Source of the DNA: Sipunculus nudus
Taxonomy: Eukaryota > Annelida > Sipuncula > Golfingiida > Sipunculidae
Assembly: GCA_026874595.1 (NCBI GenBank)
Contig: CM049317.1
Coordinates: 60,298,618-60,362,617, forward strand
DNA: 64,000 nucleotides
Direction of reading: 5' to 3'
How positions within the stretch are numbered: the first letter of the stretch is position 1; every line of letters starts with the position of its first letter. Below are positions 37,501-50,000 of this stretch, piece by piece. Made by a program: the position numbers and the translations under genes. The notes under the pieces were generated by a model. It had not been told where the DNA came from. It ran no database searches and saw nothing but the letters and a program-made list of their open reading frames with translations.

Positions 37501-38051
37501 CAGAACCTGCAGTTCGAAAAAGCATTAAAACATCTGAGGTTTTTTTTATTTTTTGTTGGAGGTATTTTTTAAATGCTTTAACACAGGGCAGTAACACACT
37601 CTTCCTCTCATTTTATGTCCTGCTGTTAACCAGTCTCTGTGGCTACTGCACTTGCAGGCCCTGGGTGTGTAATTTTTCCCATTACTTGGTCATACCACTG
37701 AGGAACCCCCAAAAGGGCACTTGTTTTTGGAGTGAACCATGGCTGTTGGGCTTTCTCATGCAGCCTGCAGAGCGCTCACCCTGGGTGAGGGCCAACCCGG
37801 AAAAAATCTCACTGCCTGGGCTGAGATTCTAACTCACAATTTCCTTGCTTTGAGTCCTGCATGTACTCTAACCCTGAGCCACAGAAGCCAGTTAGAACAT
37901 TAGAGAAGTGTTGATGTTTTATCTACAGGGTATGCCTGGATTATTCCTGAACTTGTGTGTATAATACCTCAAAAAGGGCTGACTGATATCACTTGTCACA
38001 AGATCATCTATGTCATCATTCAATTGACCTAGCGACTTATGACTATAAACG

Positions 38052-38087
<36 letters not shown>

Positions 38088-38323
38088 ATTTTCAATTCAG
38101 TATTTGTTGGTATATAATAATAAATATTTTCCAACTCTTATATTTAAAGATTTTTTAAAAATATATTTTTTATATTTCAGAGCCAATTGTTTGTGCTGGG
38201 AATCCAGAAATTAAGATTTTGAATGATGGTTGGACGGCAGTGACCTTGGATAGCAGCTGGTCAGCGCAGTTTGAACACACTGTCCTTATAACAGAACATG
38301 GCCCAGAAATACTGACATTGTGA
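31525..38323 (+). CDS. METAP1D: Methionine aminopeptidase 1D, mitochondrial, complete coding region
   Basis: Coding exons 31531-32022 (exon opens at 31525 after TTTCAG), 33255-33418, 34398-34495, 36481-36528 and 38181-38323 give 314 residues (human about 335). The enzyme removes initiator Met from mitochondrially made proteins. The N-terminus (MARLLSRFSRHKGALLKH) is Arg/Lys/Leu-rich with no acidic residue, fitting a mitochondrial presequence. The pita-bread fold and metal ligands are intact: Asp in NIDVT (end of exon 1), Asp in YHGDVSET (exon 2), His in GHGIG (exon 3), Glu in FTVEPI (split between exons 4 and 5) and Glu in AQFEHT (exon 5). The substrate-pocket His residues in CHGIP and FHGPP are also present. 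The acceptor directly before the ATG shows an upstream exon, so coding could extend further up. An inverted-end repeat element begins 31 bp after the exon 1 donor. Confidence 0.95.
32053..32507 (+). mobile_element. Family E element 31 bp after the METAP1D exon 1 donor
   Basis: Starts CTGTCCCCCACTTAGGCAG, soon followed by GTCTGTCCGTCCATC, and ends GCGGAAGCGGGGGACA, so GTCCCCC/GGGGGAC form the inverted tips. About three internal units with GACATCTTCAGGGGACAATG lie at 32308-32440. Confidence 0.7.
33699..34003 (+). mobile_element. tRNA-derived SINE, second copy lacking the B box
   Basis: The head TATGGCTTAGGGGTAAAGCA and CAGGACTCAA join directly to the body (GTATTTCACTCACAAATGAG); the B-box region present at 17472 is missing. 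It ends with the GAGG..ACCTC hairpin and an A-rich tail. It lies in METAP1D intron 2. Confidence 0.7.
34253..34283 (+). mobile_element. Family A tail fragment
   Basis: CAGCTGAACATCATGACCCA then TGGGCCACTTGTTTG matches the family A terminus. Only the tail is recognisable, in METAP1D intron 2. Confidence 0.45.
34532..35120. mobile_element. 589-bp MITE with 43-bp inverted ends, TA-flanked
   Basis: The left end from 34534 (TAGTCCGTACCAGTACCCGT...) and the reverse complement of the right end from 35118 (TAGTCCATCCCGAAACCCGT...) are both 43 nt and match at 36 positions, with a long identical core CCCGTGTCCGCATGTTTTT. A TA on each side suggests a Tc1/mariner-type target duplication. Located in METAP1D intron 3. 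Confidence 0.85.
35424..36028. mobile_element. hAT-type MITE, 589 bp, with 8-bp target duplication
   Basis: The element 35432-36020 starts TAGTGGTGGGCCAATCATCG and ends CCACCACTA. The tip TAGTGGTGG is inverted exactly at the other end and resembles hAT termini. It is flanked by identical 8-mers ATCATCAT at 35424-35431 and 36021-36028, the target-site length of hAT transposases. The interior is full of ATCGAT-like motifs. METAP1D intron 3. Confidence 0.88.
37620..37892 (-). mobile_element. tRNA-derived SINE, third copy, truncated
   Basis: In reverse complement it reads CTGTGGCTCAGGGTTAGAGT (A-box region), a degenerate B box, then the same body as the other two copies (GGTTCCTCAGTGGTATGACC, ACCCAGGGCC). 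The 3' hairpin and tail are missing. METAP1D intron 4. Confidence 0.65.
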
Positions 38324-38619
38324 CATTATCATCTACCCCACATCAAGTGCAGTTTTGTTTACAATTTGTCCACCAGAGGGCAGGACTACTCCCAGATTGC
38401 AGCCCCCATGTGGTGATGCAGAATCTGTGATATTTGATAAACAGTAATGTAGAACTTGAGTCTGGACTTGCTTCTATTTTTTGGGGACTTTGATTGATTG
38501 TCCTGAATTCAGACTTGTATTTAGAATAGGAGGTTAAGTTTAAGGATTTTAGAAATCAGGTTAAGTCCATCCGAATTCCAGAAGAAAAAAGCTTTGTGTC
38601 AGTTACTAAGAGAATATTG

Positions 38620-38625
38620 AATAAA
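38620..38625 (+). promoter_or_regulatory. Candidate poly(A) signal of METAP1D
   Basis: AATAAA about 300 bases after the METAP1D stop codon, in otherwise non-repetitive sequence. Confidence 0.45.
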
Positions 38626-40152
38626 AGATGATATATACCATGCTTTAACTCTGAATTGGGAACTAAGTTCAGGTAAAAAACATGTGTAAACAAACATAAA
38701 AATACTTCTGATAATCTCTAATTTCCCCTTTAGATTTCTTTTATTATGAGATATGTATTGAACCCAGATTCAAGTCAAATGACTCTCACTCAAAGAAGGA
38801 GGATTTGGACTCGAAGCACAAGGACTCGGACCTGGACTCAAACTCACGTGGCCTTGACAGGGACTTGCATTCAGACTAGGATGGTGTGCACTGGACTACA
38901 TCACTTTTGATATATTATATTTAGATGACCCAGGTGAACCATATGCCAACATTACAGCATACATAATTAATTATAATACACTTTTTATTAAGACTTATTT
39001 TCTGGTCAGGCCAGTGTATCAAGGTTTATATAAACTTATTTATTTTACATGGATTGTACAAATAGTTATTATAACCAGTCATAGCACTCTCTATGGATCA
39101 TATTGTGGCATTCAGTAGACTGCAGAGGTGGAGGAAACCGGAGAACCCAGAGAAAACCACCGGCCAAGGTGAATGAGATTAACTGATACATGTTCATGAG
39201 ATCAAACATATAACAGAATGCCATATATTATTCTTTGACAAAGAGTTTGGTTTTCTTTATTCCAGAGAGAGGCTTTGATCGACTTGAATTAGATCAGTGT
39301 GAGAAAGAACCCCAGAAAAACTTAGTTCAAGATATAATAATAAATAAATTTAAGGTATAATTCTGAAAAAAATAACTTTGTTTATACAACCAGAAAAAAA
39401 AAATTTTGAATGTAAAACATGTGAAGTCTCAATTTCACAAAGGCCTAATCATAGAAGTTTTTTTTGCATCACAAAATTACACAATAGCAAACTCGGACGA
39501 TCATTGCGGAACATGTTGGCTCTTTAGTATACCGACAATCCCAACCGCACTTTGGAATTCACCATATGCACCCCCGACGTATGACTTTCAGACAATTCAT
39601 AATAAAGTATTATATCATAAGCCCTAGAGTTGATCATATAAGGTTACACTTTGATCACACGCAATTTTCGTATAATTTCTGGCTTCGTTTGACGGTGAAA
39701 ATGACGAGGTCCACTGTATCATGCTATCGCCTCGGTATGTAAATAACTATGACTGTGTGTAATAAAATATAATACAATTTTTAGAATAATAATGATTGGT
39801 AGAATCAATTTGTTTGTAATGTAAAGCAAAACAGAATTTTTTTTCAGTAAAAATACAAGTTTGTAAAATGAAGAAAAAGAGAAAAAAAGCAAAGAGGGGA
39901 ACTGAACTTGCGCGGTTTTCCGTCGCGCGTTTCTTGACCTCCTACATAGCCCCTGAGCCATCTTTCCACACATGATCAATAAAGTGACATTAGAACTTTG
40001 ATGATTATACATGATAATAACTGTGACGTTTTATAAATCTTCATCTATTATTTCAACTAATATATCGAAGGTTGATCCGAGTGTTTACAGGAGCCGCTAT
40101 TGCGTGAACCGCTTGACTTTCCCGGTCCTGGTGTAAACATATGAATTCTTTC

Positions 40153-40154
<2 letters not shown>

Positions 40155-40222
<68 letters not shown>
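40155..40222. repeat. (CT)n-(TA)n compound microsatellite
   Basis: About 15 CT units run into about 19 TA units, the same kind of compound tract as at 21864-21935. Confidence 0.95.
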
Positions 40223-40223
<1 letters not shown>

Positions 40224-40361
40224 CATACATATATTATATATATTTTATATATATATATATTTGTGCATGTGAGGGCGTATCTGTGTTTGTGTGCGCTTGT
40301 TTCCTTTGAAGTCCTTTCTGACTGTAGGCCTAATTAGCTAATTAGGCCGAACAGGGTTATG

Positions 40362-40584
40362 ACATCCAGGGGCGGATCCAGGATTTAGGAAAAGGGGGGG
40401 TCCAACCCAGGAGGACTAATGAAAATCCTTAAAAAAAGGTCATCACGTCTGGAAAAGGGGGGATCCAGGCCGCAAAATTACGTCTAAAACCCCTTAAAAA
40501 AGGTTGCTTCGGGTGAAAAAGGGGGGGGGGGGGGGGGGTCCGGACCCCCTGGACCCCCCCCCCCCTGGATCCGCTTCTGACATC
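40362..40584. mobile_element. 213-bp MITE with GCGGATCCAGG ends
   Basis: The element 40367-40579 begins CAGGGGCGGATCCAGG and ends CCTGGATCCGCTTCTG; GCGGATCCAGG is inverted exactly. ACATC occurs on both sides (40362-40366 and 40580-40584) as a likely target duplication. The interior is dominated by G and C runs (G18 at 40521-40538). Confidence 0.75.
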
Positions 40585-41553
40585 TTTCTGTGCATAACAC
40601 CGCAGGCAAGTTTTATGGCCCTTAGACCAGGTGGACTTCACAGCCTCGTTATCAGCTTTTCACACCTAGAACTTACTCACCCGGACCTCCCCGAGACAGT
40701 TGCAGGCCCTGGCACTGGGGGAATATTTGGCTGGGCAGCGAATGTGTTAAGTTTTGCAAGGGGCATTTGCAACTAGTGACATTTCACCTCGTACATCCAT
40801 TGTACGAGGCATTATGAAACTTTATTAACAGAAATTTCCCACAATCTTGCGATGACAAGTACAGCTCCTGACTATTAGGCAAATATTCTCTATGAATAAT
40901 GGGAAAAGAAGAACCAGGGCCTAAAGTCTTCTTTTTTTCCCTCTTCTCGCCTAGTTAAAAAAGTAAAATGTTTTATACTAAAAGAAAATTGTTCAAATTT
41001 CTACAGAGGGCCTAGTTCATGTTTTTATATGAATGTTATAGTTCAAATTTTAAAAGCTGAGTGCCCTTCCATGGCTTAGTGACCAATTCGTGTATATTAA
41101 TTGAAGCTTAGTAGGCGCAGACTTAGAATGTAAGCTTGTGACATCTAGTGTCCAGATGCTGAACTAATGTATGGCCAACCAGCTCTGAATACATATGTAT
41201 ACTTTATTTTAAAAAAATATTGAAAGCTATTGAGTTTCAATTAAAATTTAGGATTTACACACCCTTGGAAAAAATTTGTTATTGCCGCTAATTAAGTGTT
41301 GTATTGTTTGGGCAACTAGGCAAAAGTACATTTCTCAATTCCAAATTTAATTTGGCCTGCCTTATCCAGCCATCAGTTTTTGCCTGTTGGCACCACTCAC
41401 CAAACCTGATCCTGTTTCGCTTTGACCTCAGTATTTTGTAGATGAATATTACAGGTAAACAGGTGTAACTTCAACAGAAAGTCCCAGATTTAGAAAGCAA
41501 TTTATACTGATGCAACTATTTATAACTTTATATTATTGAACTATTTATTTTAA

Positions 41554-44500
41554 GCGAACCTGTGAGCTTATGCGATGGTGTGGCATCGTCCGTTGTCTGT
41601 ACGTTAACCCATACTATCTTGAAAACGGCAAGAGTAAGCATCACGAAATTTTATGCAAAAAATTAGTCATCTGAAAAACTCTATGGGATTTTGCTTATTT
41701 TTTGGCTAACTGCATTTTCTTAGATTTTATAGGGAAAAGCTAAAAAAGCTTTAAAAATCTTCTTCTCCAAAACTGTTCAGCCAAATTGTCCAATATTTCA
41801 CAGAGATGATTCCTGGAACAACCTCTCTCAAGTTTGTTTGAATGGTTTAAATTCAGTGTTTTTTGGCTGAGTTACAGGAAGTTTAACTTAGTCATCTTTC
41901 CAAAAAAGCATACTAAAATTACAATCTCAGAAACGGCTAAAGCTATCATCACCAAATTTTATGCCAATGTTGGTCACATGAGTCATATCTGAAATTGAGG
42001 TATTGGTGGCGCCACCTGGATAGGCCTTTTTTGTACGGGGGTCATCAGTGCCTGTATCATACTGACGGCTACAAAAAACTTTTTCTCTGAAACCATATGG
42101 CCAAATTGTTTAATATCACACAAAAATGATCCTAGGGTAGTGCTTTCTGAAGTTTGTTCAAATGGTCTCAGTTCAGTGACTTTTGGCTGAGTTATGGGAA
42201 GCTGAATTTAGTCATATGCCATAACAGCCCATTTCAGCTCAGTGGCTACAAAGATCTTCTTCTCAAAAACCACTGGGCCAAATTCTTAAATCCCACACAT
42301 TAATTATCCTTAGATGTTGAAAATTCAAGTTTGTTCAAAAAAAATATCCTTAGATGTTGATAATTCAAGTTTGTTCAAATTGTTTTGGTTCTGTGATTTT
42401 TGGCTGAGTTATGGGAAGCTTAATTCAGCCATTTTGTTGTATTTTCCCATATGAGTTATAAACCTGCAAAACGTTTTTTGACTGACGCCACTGAGGCTGA
42501 TTTGTTTAATATTTTACAAGAATAATTCCCTGAATAATTCTTATAATGATTATCTTTTATGGTTCCAAAGAATGAATTTTGGCTGAATTATATGATTGAA
42601 TTAAGTCATTTTACCATATATGTTAGCTGTGTAAAGCAGATTCATCTAGCCTTGCACCAGTTTATCAGCATCCGTTACATCATGCCTCTAGACCTTCAGA
42701 TTTCAGGTTATCTATGGTTAATATTGACAAGAATGTTTTTTAAAGCTTTTAAAAAATGTAGATTTATGATTTTAGATATTCTTCATGCCAGGCAGTGTTA
42801 ACAATCACAGGTATACAGCTCTTTGTGGGTATATAAAGACAGCTATACATAGATTATAAATAATTGGTATCCATACTCTACTTAATTCAATATTTTACCA
42901 TCAGTGAGATGTATCTGTATTATAATTTTGCATTCAATATGCATCTGTAATAATTTTTAGTGAACCTGTGAGCTAATTCGATGTTGTGGCGGCGTCCATA
43001 GTCCATTGTCTGTACGTTAACCGATACTATTCGAAAACGACTGGAGCTAGCATCATGAAATTTAATGAAAAATATTAGCCATCTGAAAAACTTTGCATTT
43101 TCTTATATTTTAATGAGAAAAAAATAAAAAACCTTTAAAAATCTTCTCCAAAGAAACAGTCAAGCCAAATTATTCAATATTTCACAGAAATAATCTTTTA
43201 TATCATCTCTTACAAGTTTGTTCGGATGGTTCAAGTTCGGTGAATTTTGGCCGAGTTACAGGAAGTTGAACTTTGTCATTTTAGTATGCTTTTTAGGACA
43301 GATGACTATCTCAGAAATGGCCTGAGCTATCATCACCAAATTTTATGCCAGTGTTGGTCACATGAGTCATATATGAAACTGAGTTATTGGTGGTGCCACC
43401 TGCATTGACCTTTTTTGTACAGGGGTCATTGGTCATCTGTACAATAACTCATAATATCTCAGGAAAAGCAGGAGCTACCATCCCCAGATTTTATGCAGTA
43501 ATCTGTCACATATCAAATATTGTGGGATTCAGCTTATTTTTTTTTTTTTGCACTTAGATTTTATAGGGAAAAAGCTGAAAAACCTTTAAAAGTCTTCTTT
43601 TTGTAAACGGTCCAGCCAAGTTGTTCAATATTTTACAGAAATGAACCCAGAGGCAAGCCCTCTCAAGTTTGATCAAATGGTTTGCATTTGATGAATTTTA
43701 GCAGAGTTACACAAATTTGAACTTAGTCATTTTGCCAAGTAAGCTTACTGACATAGTAATCTCAGAAATGACAGAAGCTAGCATTACCAAGTATTGTGCA
43801 AATGTTGGTCACATGACTCATATTTGAAGTTACAGATTTCGTGGTGCCACCTACATTGACCTGTTTTTTATGGGCCAAAAACCTCATAATTTTAGCCTCA
43901 TTCAGCTTAAAATGTTTGTGATGAAACTGTGTAGTTGAATTGTTCAATTTTTCAAAACAATTATCCTAGGACATGGTTCTTTCAATCATATCAGAATAGA
44001 TTGAGTTTGTTGATTTTTGGTTGAGTTGTGAAAAGCTTAAATTGGTCTTATGGCCATTTTTATGTCTATTTCAAACTGAGGACTGCAATAGTGTTCTTCT
44101 TCAAAATTATTGTTTCAATTATATTTTCTGTAACATTGCACAAAAATAATTCTTAGGTGGCTTTTGTTCAAGTTTACTTGAATGATTTTTGGCAGAACTA
44201 TTGGACCTTTAACAATGAAAGGACTGCATCTTTTATTATTCTAGATATTTTGATAAAAAGTTTATGAATATGTCAGCTTGAAAAAAAAAGGATTTTAGCC
44301 AAAGTCTTTCAGTATGTGTAAACAGATTTACCAACAGGCCAAGATTGTGTCTGTAATTTTAAATAGGTTGAGAAACTGCCAATTGTTTCAGATTTGGCAA
44401 CAGATCAAGAGTTCATTCAGTGCAGCCAGATATAGGTCAAGAGATCAATCAGTGCAGCCAAGCACAAGGCATGTAATCACCTCATGGGTGACGTGAACAC

Positions 44501-45418
44501 CTCATGGGCACCATGTGATCACCTCATGTGTTTCATGCCCCTCACGGCTGCATGTGGAGCCAATCTGAGAGCTTATGCAAAGGTGTGGCTACTATTTCAG
44601 ATTTGGCATCAGGACAAAGGTCAGTCTGGATCTATTTATAGCTTTGGCAGACTCTCAACTGTATCAGATTAGGCAGCAGGTCAAGAGTTCACTCAGTGCA
44701 GCCAGGTATAGGTCAGGAGTTCACTCAGTGCAGAAGCTGCTTTCTATTTATAGCATTGGCAGACTGCCCACTGCATCAGATTTGGCACAAAAGTTCAGCC
44801 TGGATCTATTTATAGCTTTGTCAGACTGCCAGCTGTGTCAGTTTATGCAACAGGCCAAGAGTTCACTCAGTGCAGCCAGGTACAGGTCAAAAGTTCACTC
44901 AGTCTAGCCAGGTTCCGGTCATGAGTTCACTCAGTGCAGTGGCCTGAGCAAGCAATTTGTCACAGTTCACTCGGGGCAACTGCCTTTCTCACCTAAGCCT
45001 GGTCAGCCTCATGCATCAGACTCAAGGTAAGTTTGATGTATTGGCCTAATATTTTGACCTGTCTTTGATGGCTTTCTCGCTCACAAGACAGGTGTCACCA
45101 CCTACAATGACTTTTGCACAGTTTGTGTCCCTGCGTTTTTCTCAGGAGGGGTTTGATATATCAGTCTGAAATTGGGCATATGTATATACCTCTGATAGCT
45201 TCGTTGTATACAAGACTGGTGGTGCCAGCTACAATCATTTTTGTGTTGTGTGCACCCATGCCAGAATTTCAGCAGTGATGTTTGTGTAATTGTTTCATAT
45301 TCAAAATGTTTAGTACTTGCATTGTTCATATACATGAAAAGTAATGGTCCAGCATTGAAGCATTATAAGTGGTGTATTTCCCAATGCACAGGTTCGCATT
45401 AGGCCTGTAGGCCTCGTT
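41554..45418 (+). mobile_element. Family B element cluster, long
   Basis: Starts GCGAACCTGTGAGCTTATGC; a second start-like sequence (GAACCTGTGAGCTAATTCG) at 42962 suggests tandem or nested copies. It ends CACAGGTTCGCATTAGGCCT then GTAGGCCTCGTT at 45387-45418. Tips GCGAACCTGTG and CACAGGTTCGC are exact inverses. Repeated internal units include phrases such as CATCACCAAATTTTATGCC. GGTGGCGCCACC occurs at 42005-42016, with related GGTGGTGCCACC near 43390. Units of CAAGAGTTCACTCAGTGCAG fill 44400-44960. Confidence 0.7.
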
Positions 45419-46416
45419 ATAATTGATCTTTAATTGCATAAATATTAAACTTGATAACAGACCTTGCACAGGAAAAAGTTATATCTGTGTACGAATTTGA
45501 TACTATTGAAAATGGTGGTCTGTTAAGGGATTGGATAATAGGGAATCAAATCTTGCACTGATAAGGGCTCATGCAAGGGCAACTTGATTTCTTAATATCA
45601 CTATTAGGAATCTTGGGGCATTAATTCTTAATTAATCTCTACATTTTTAAAAGGGGGCATTAAGGGTATAAGTATGTTTCAAATTAATTGATTACATTTG
45701 CACTGAATAAAATTAGAGTACAGTAAATGTAGTTTCAGTAATAGATGTAGTGGGTCATCACAGACTAAGTGGAGAATAGCTATCGGTCAGTGGTGACCAT
45801 TGGTTACTCCACATATTGAAACACTAATTTCAATAGAAGAGACCTCCTGGAAGTGGAATGAAAGTCCGAACAACTCATTCATCTTATGACACATAACCTT
45901 TATTATGTTGTGACAATTTACATACAGAAGAAAACATGAGATAAATAATATACAAAACTGTATGATATTTGTACAAGAGAATGAGGACTATAAATAGGTG
46001 TGTGTGTATATATATATATATTTCATGATGGTAAAGTAACCACAACAGTGTAGTCCAGTCATTATGTCATTCTGACATGCAGCATTGAATTGTCTAGGTC
46101 ATAACTGGCATCAAAAGTAGGCATCTATTGTATTTGTGACAAGATGATAGTCACTGGAAGTTTGCATGCATCTTGGCCATTACAAGGGGCTGAGGCTTAC
46201 CTTTGTCAAGGTTGCAAAATGTATCAGGGGTTACCATCTATCTGTGCCATAACAATGATTGGAGATTATAACATTGTTCTGAGTAATAATTAGGATCAGT
46301 GGTGGGATCTATCCATGCCAAGACAAGAATAAAAGGCCGGCACCTATCAACCGAACAAGAACAAAGAATCAGAGACTGGCATCTATTCAGGTATCCAAGG
46401 AACCATCACAGCAACC

Positions 46417-47008
46417 AGGATCCATCTTAACAAAGATCAGAGGCTGGCATCCATCCATGCCACAAGAAGGATACATCCAAGCAACAAGGATCAGAGGCCT
46501 GCATCCATCCATGCCACAAGAAGGATACATCCAAGCAACAAGGATCAGAGGCCTGCATCCATCCAGGTCACAAGAAGGATACATCCAAGCAACAAGGATC
46601 AGAGACCAGCATCCATTCAGGTCACAACAAGGATACATCCAAGCAACAAGGATCAGAGGCCTGCATCCATCCAGGTCACAACAAGGATCCATCCAAGCAA
46701 CAAGGATCAGAGACCAGCATCCATCCATGCCACAAGAAGGATACATCCAGACAACAAGGATCAGAGACCAGCATCCATCCAGGTCACAACAAGGATACAT
46801 CCAAGCAACAAGGATCAGAGGCCTGCATCCATCCAGGTCACAACAAGGATCCATCCAAGCAACAAGGATCAGAGACCAGCATCCATCCAGGCCACAAGAA
46901 GGATCCATCCAAGCAACAAGGATCAGAGACCAGCATCCATCCAGGCCACAAGAAGGATCCATCCAAGCAACAAGGGTCAGAGACTGGCACCCATCCAGGT
47001 CACAAAGA
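46417..47008. repeat. 54-bp minisatellite, about 11 copies
   Basis: The unit contains GCAACAAGGATCAGAGGCCT, GCATCCATCCAGGTCACAAC and AAGGATCCATCCAA. As 54 is a multiple of 3 and the unit lacks stops in two frames, frames of 198 codons (plus, from 46457) and 211 codons (minus, from 47022) overlap. No gene evidence supports either. Confidence 0.95.
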
Positions 47009-50000
47009 AGATCAGATGTCATGTTCTGCTGTTTCCATCAGATGCAAGCATGAAGCACCTGATCTTAGCAGGTCAGACTTGATATCCCATATATACCTGC
47101 TGGTGCTGTGACTGGGCATGGAAGTTCCCTCTGGGACCACTTGTGGCAGAGGACAGGGTATACCGTCTGTTTTACCACAGGAAGTCCAGTCATATCTTCT
47201 CCAGATTTAGTTACAACTAAAGACTGTGTATGCAGTCAAATTCAGCACTGCAGATTACAACATATGCTTGTATTGAAGCTGAGACTGTGACCACCTTTGG
47301 AAATTTAGGAAACTTACAAAAGACGATTAAACCTAACATGATACAGTGAGACCAGAATCTAAATAATTCTCAAAGGTATGCAGCTCCTGGGGCTCCTGTG
47401 TATAACCAAATGGAGTGATTTGATGACATAAGCTGTGGTAACATAATTTGATTAACAACTGCCATTTAAATGCCTGGTATTCCTCCATGAGTATGTTCAT
47501 AATGCTCAACAAACAGTTGCCTGGGCCAGGCCACATCTGCACAGAGACAGGGGTGCAACAATAAACAATCTTTAGACCATGATCACAGTTTGCAGAGGCT
47601 GACCACTAGCGCACTTATATTGTTAAGTTTTGTTGGTCCTACACTTCTTACAATCAAACAATTATTATGATGCTAGAATGCACCACATTTACAAAACATC
47701 ATAATACATGCACTGGCATGTTGGATCCATAATTCAAATGTAGCACTAAAAGCAAAGTATTGATGCAATTTATATGCACACTGCACAAACAGGATTATAT
47801 TCAGAACCTTTGAAAATCAATGTATTTGATTCACTTCTCCGTTATTTTCTCTATCTATGGATTATATAAACACATACTGGCACTAACCTGATGAACCTAG
47901 ATGTGAGTGTGGGTTTAAGCAAACTGCCCTTTCAACATGAAAAATATGAAACAATGCCTGGAGATTTAAAAATATTCTTAAATGAAAGTTTGCAACCACT
48001 TCTGAACTATACACCTATTATCAAATCATCTGTGTTGAAACCAGGCCCCAAAATCAACTTTCAAAGTTTCGCTAATGGCAACCGTGCTACCATAATTGTT
48101 CCATACTGATGCACAAAGAAATAAAGGAAAGAAAAATCCTATATTCTCCACTGACACATGACTAAATACATTTCAAATCACAAAATTGCTGATACAAATT
48201 GATGTGGTAATATAAATTTGTACATATTTTAATATATTTGAGTTTTACTGTTTTATGTAGGAGGATTCTGAAAATCTTGCTGTACATGAATGCTCCAAGT
48301 GGAGATCTCATCTTGCCACCCCAGACAAAGATATATTTGTTACTGGGACAGCTAGTGGGAATAAATTAATTCTGAGACCTGGTCAAAACTGTCATCTATG
48401 ACACCTTCACAGATTCATCATCATTCAAATACTGTGGATTCCAAAATATTTGTTGGGCTTTTAGTTTTGTGGTGTTTTAATTTATATTAATTTAAGAACC
48501 CTACAAAATGTCAGAAGAACCATACAGATTTAAAAACCCACCTTCTTTCATTGCAGTATAAAATGTCAGTACTATAAATAAAAAATATCTGTTCATGGAA
48601 TTTCCTAACAAACTTATGTTGATGGGTTACTATCTGTGTATATTGTATAAGTATGCTTTCTGACAGATACAGCCTAAATGAAGGTCTAAGAACCAATACT
48701 CTGTAGTCTAACTGAAGCATATATTTCAAAATGATAATTGATTAAAATAAAACAATGATTCACTTTGTGTTTTGAAATGACCAAATGGTAATGCAAGGTA
48801 TTTCCTGTATACTCTTATCAATGTAAACTAGGTTGAGGATAAATCTTGATTGATGGGCTACAATTTTATCATATATCTGGGTTTCTGAAAGTCTAACTCT
48901 ACCAAAATTAATAAACCAACTAACTGCTTTTGTGGAGAGAAAGGGTGAAAGAGAGAGAGAGAGGTAACCCCACAAAAAGTTCTGGACCCACAATATATCC
49001 TGTTGATGATACCAAATCTGCAAGAAAATAATCAAGGGAAATTTGTTTTCTTCTGTCCACATCTCTAGGTACTCCACTACATGGCAAACACAACCTTGTT
49101 TATATGGTTAGCTATAAACAAGAAACAATAAATAAATCTTGAGGGGATACTGCCACTCTTTGAGTAGTAAAACTGTGACCTCCATCAGTACATTTATATT
49201 AGTCAAGTATTGTTTAATTATACATAATACATCAGGCTGCATGTGCCTGTGATGAAAGTTTACATTGTGAACAGGTAACAAGAGTGATTTAAGAAACTAC
49301 TAAGGAAATGGTTAAATGAAAATGCATTAAACTTATAAGATGAAATCATGACAAACATGCACGCAGTGAAACATAAGAACTACATAAACTGCCTTTAAAG
49401 TGCTCACATTAAATGGTTTCTTGTGTATAACTGTACTTAAAACAGGTATCAACAGTCTGTACAAACTATCCTTATCTTATATTATTTCACTCCCCAAGCA
49501 CCCCAATGTGACCCCCCACCACCCTTCTTCTGGTCAATTAACCAGACTCCCTCAGTATACTATTATTAATAATAATTGGCCAATGGTTCAGGAAGTTATT
49601 CAACTTTTCTATATTCTTATTAGGAAAATGATAAGTCTTGCAAAGGGTTATATATTAAGAATACCCTATAAATCCTGTGAGTTGATATTTAAGTGTGCAA
49701 GTGGTACTTGAAAAATTACACATATTCCAGCAGCTTCATCAGTTCATTCTTAAATATTATTTGGTATTAGTCCTGTTATTTAGGGAATAATGACCTAACA
49801 TCCCGTGTCCCCTTCCACGGAGTACAAATATTGAAACAAAGGGCTCCATCAAATAGCTCAGCTCCTTAAAAAGGGGTGTCGGTGACCTAATTTATGTGAC
49901 ATCAAGAATCCCATCTGATCCATTTGATCCAACTTTGACAAGTAATTTGACAAACCTAATTAAATAAAAGACATCATCCTGTCTAGCCTCCATCAGCCAA

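Noticed and set aside
46387-47053. Two long frames on opposite strands as possible repeat-protein genes
   Set aside because: They are explained by a 54-bp unit without stops, and no exon structure or flanking gene signal is present. Kept only as a low-interest finding.
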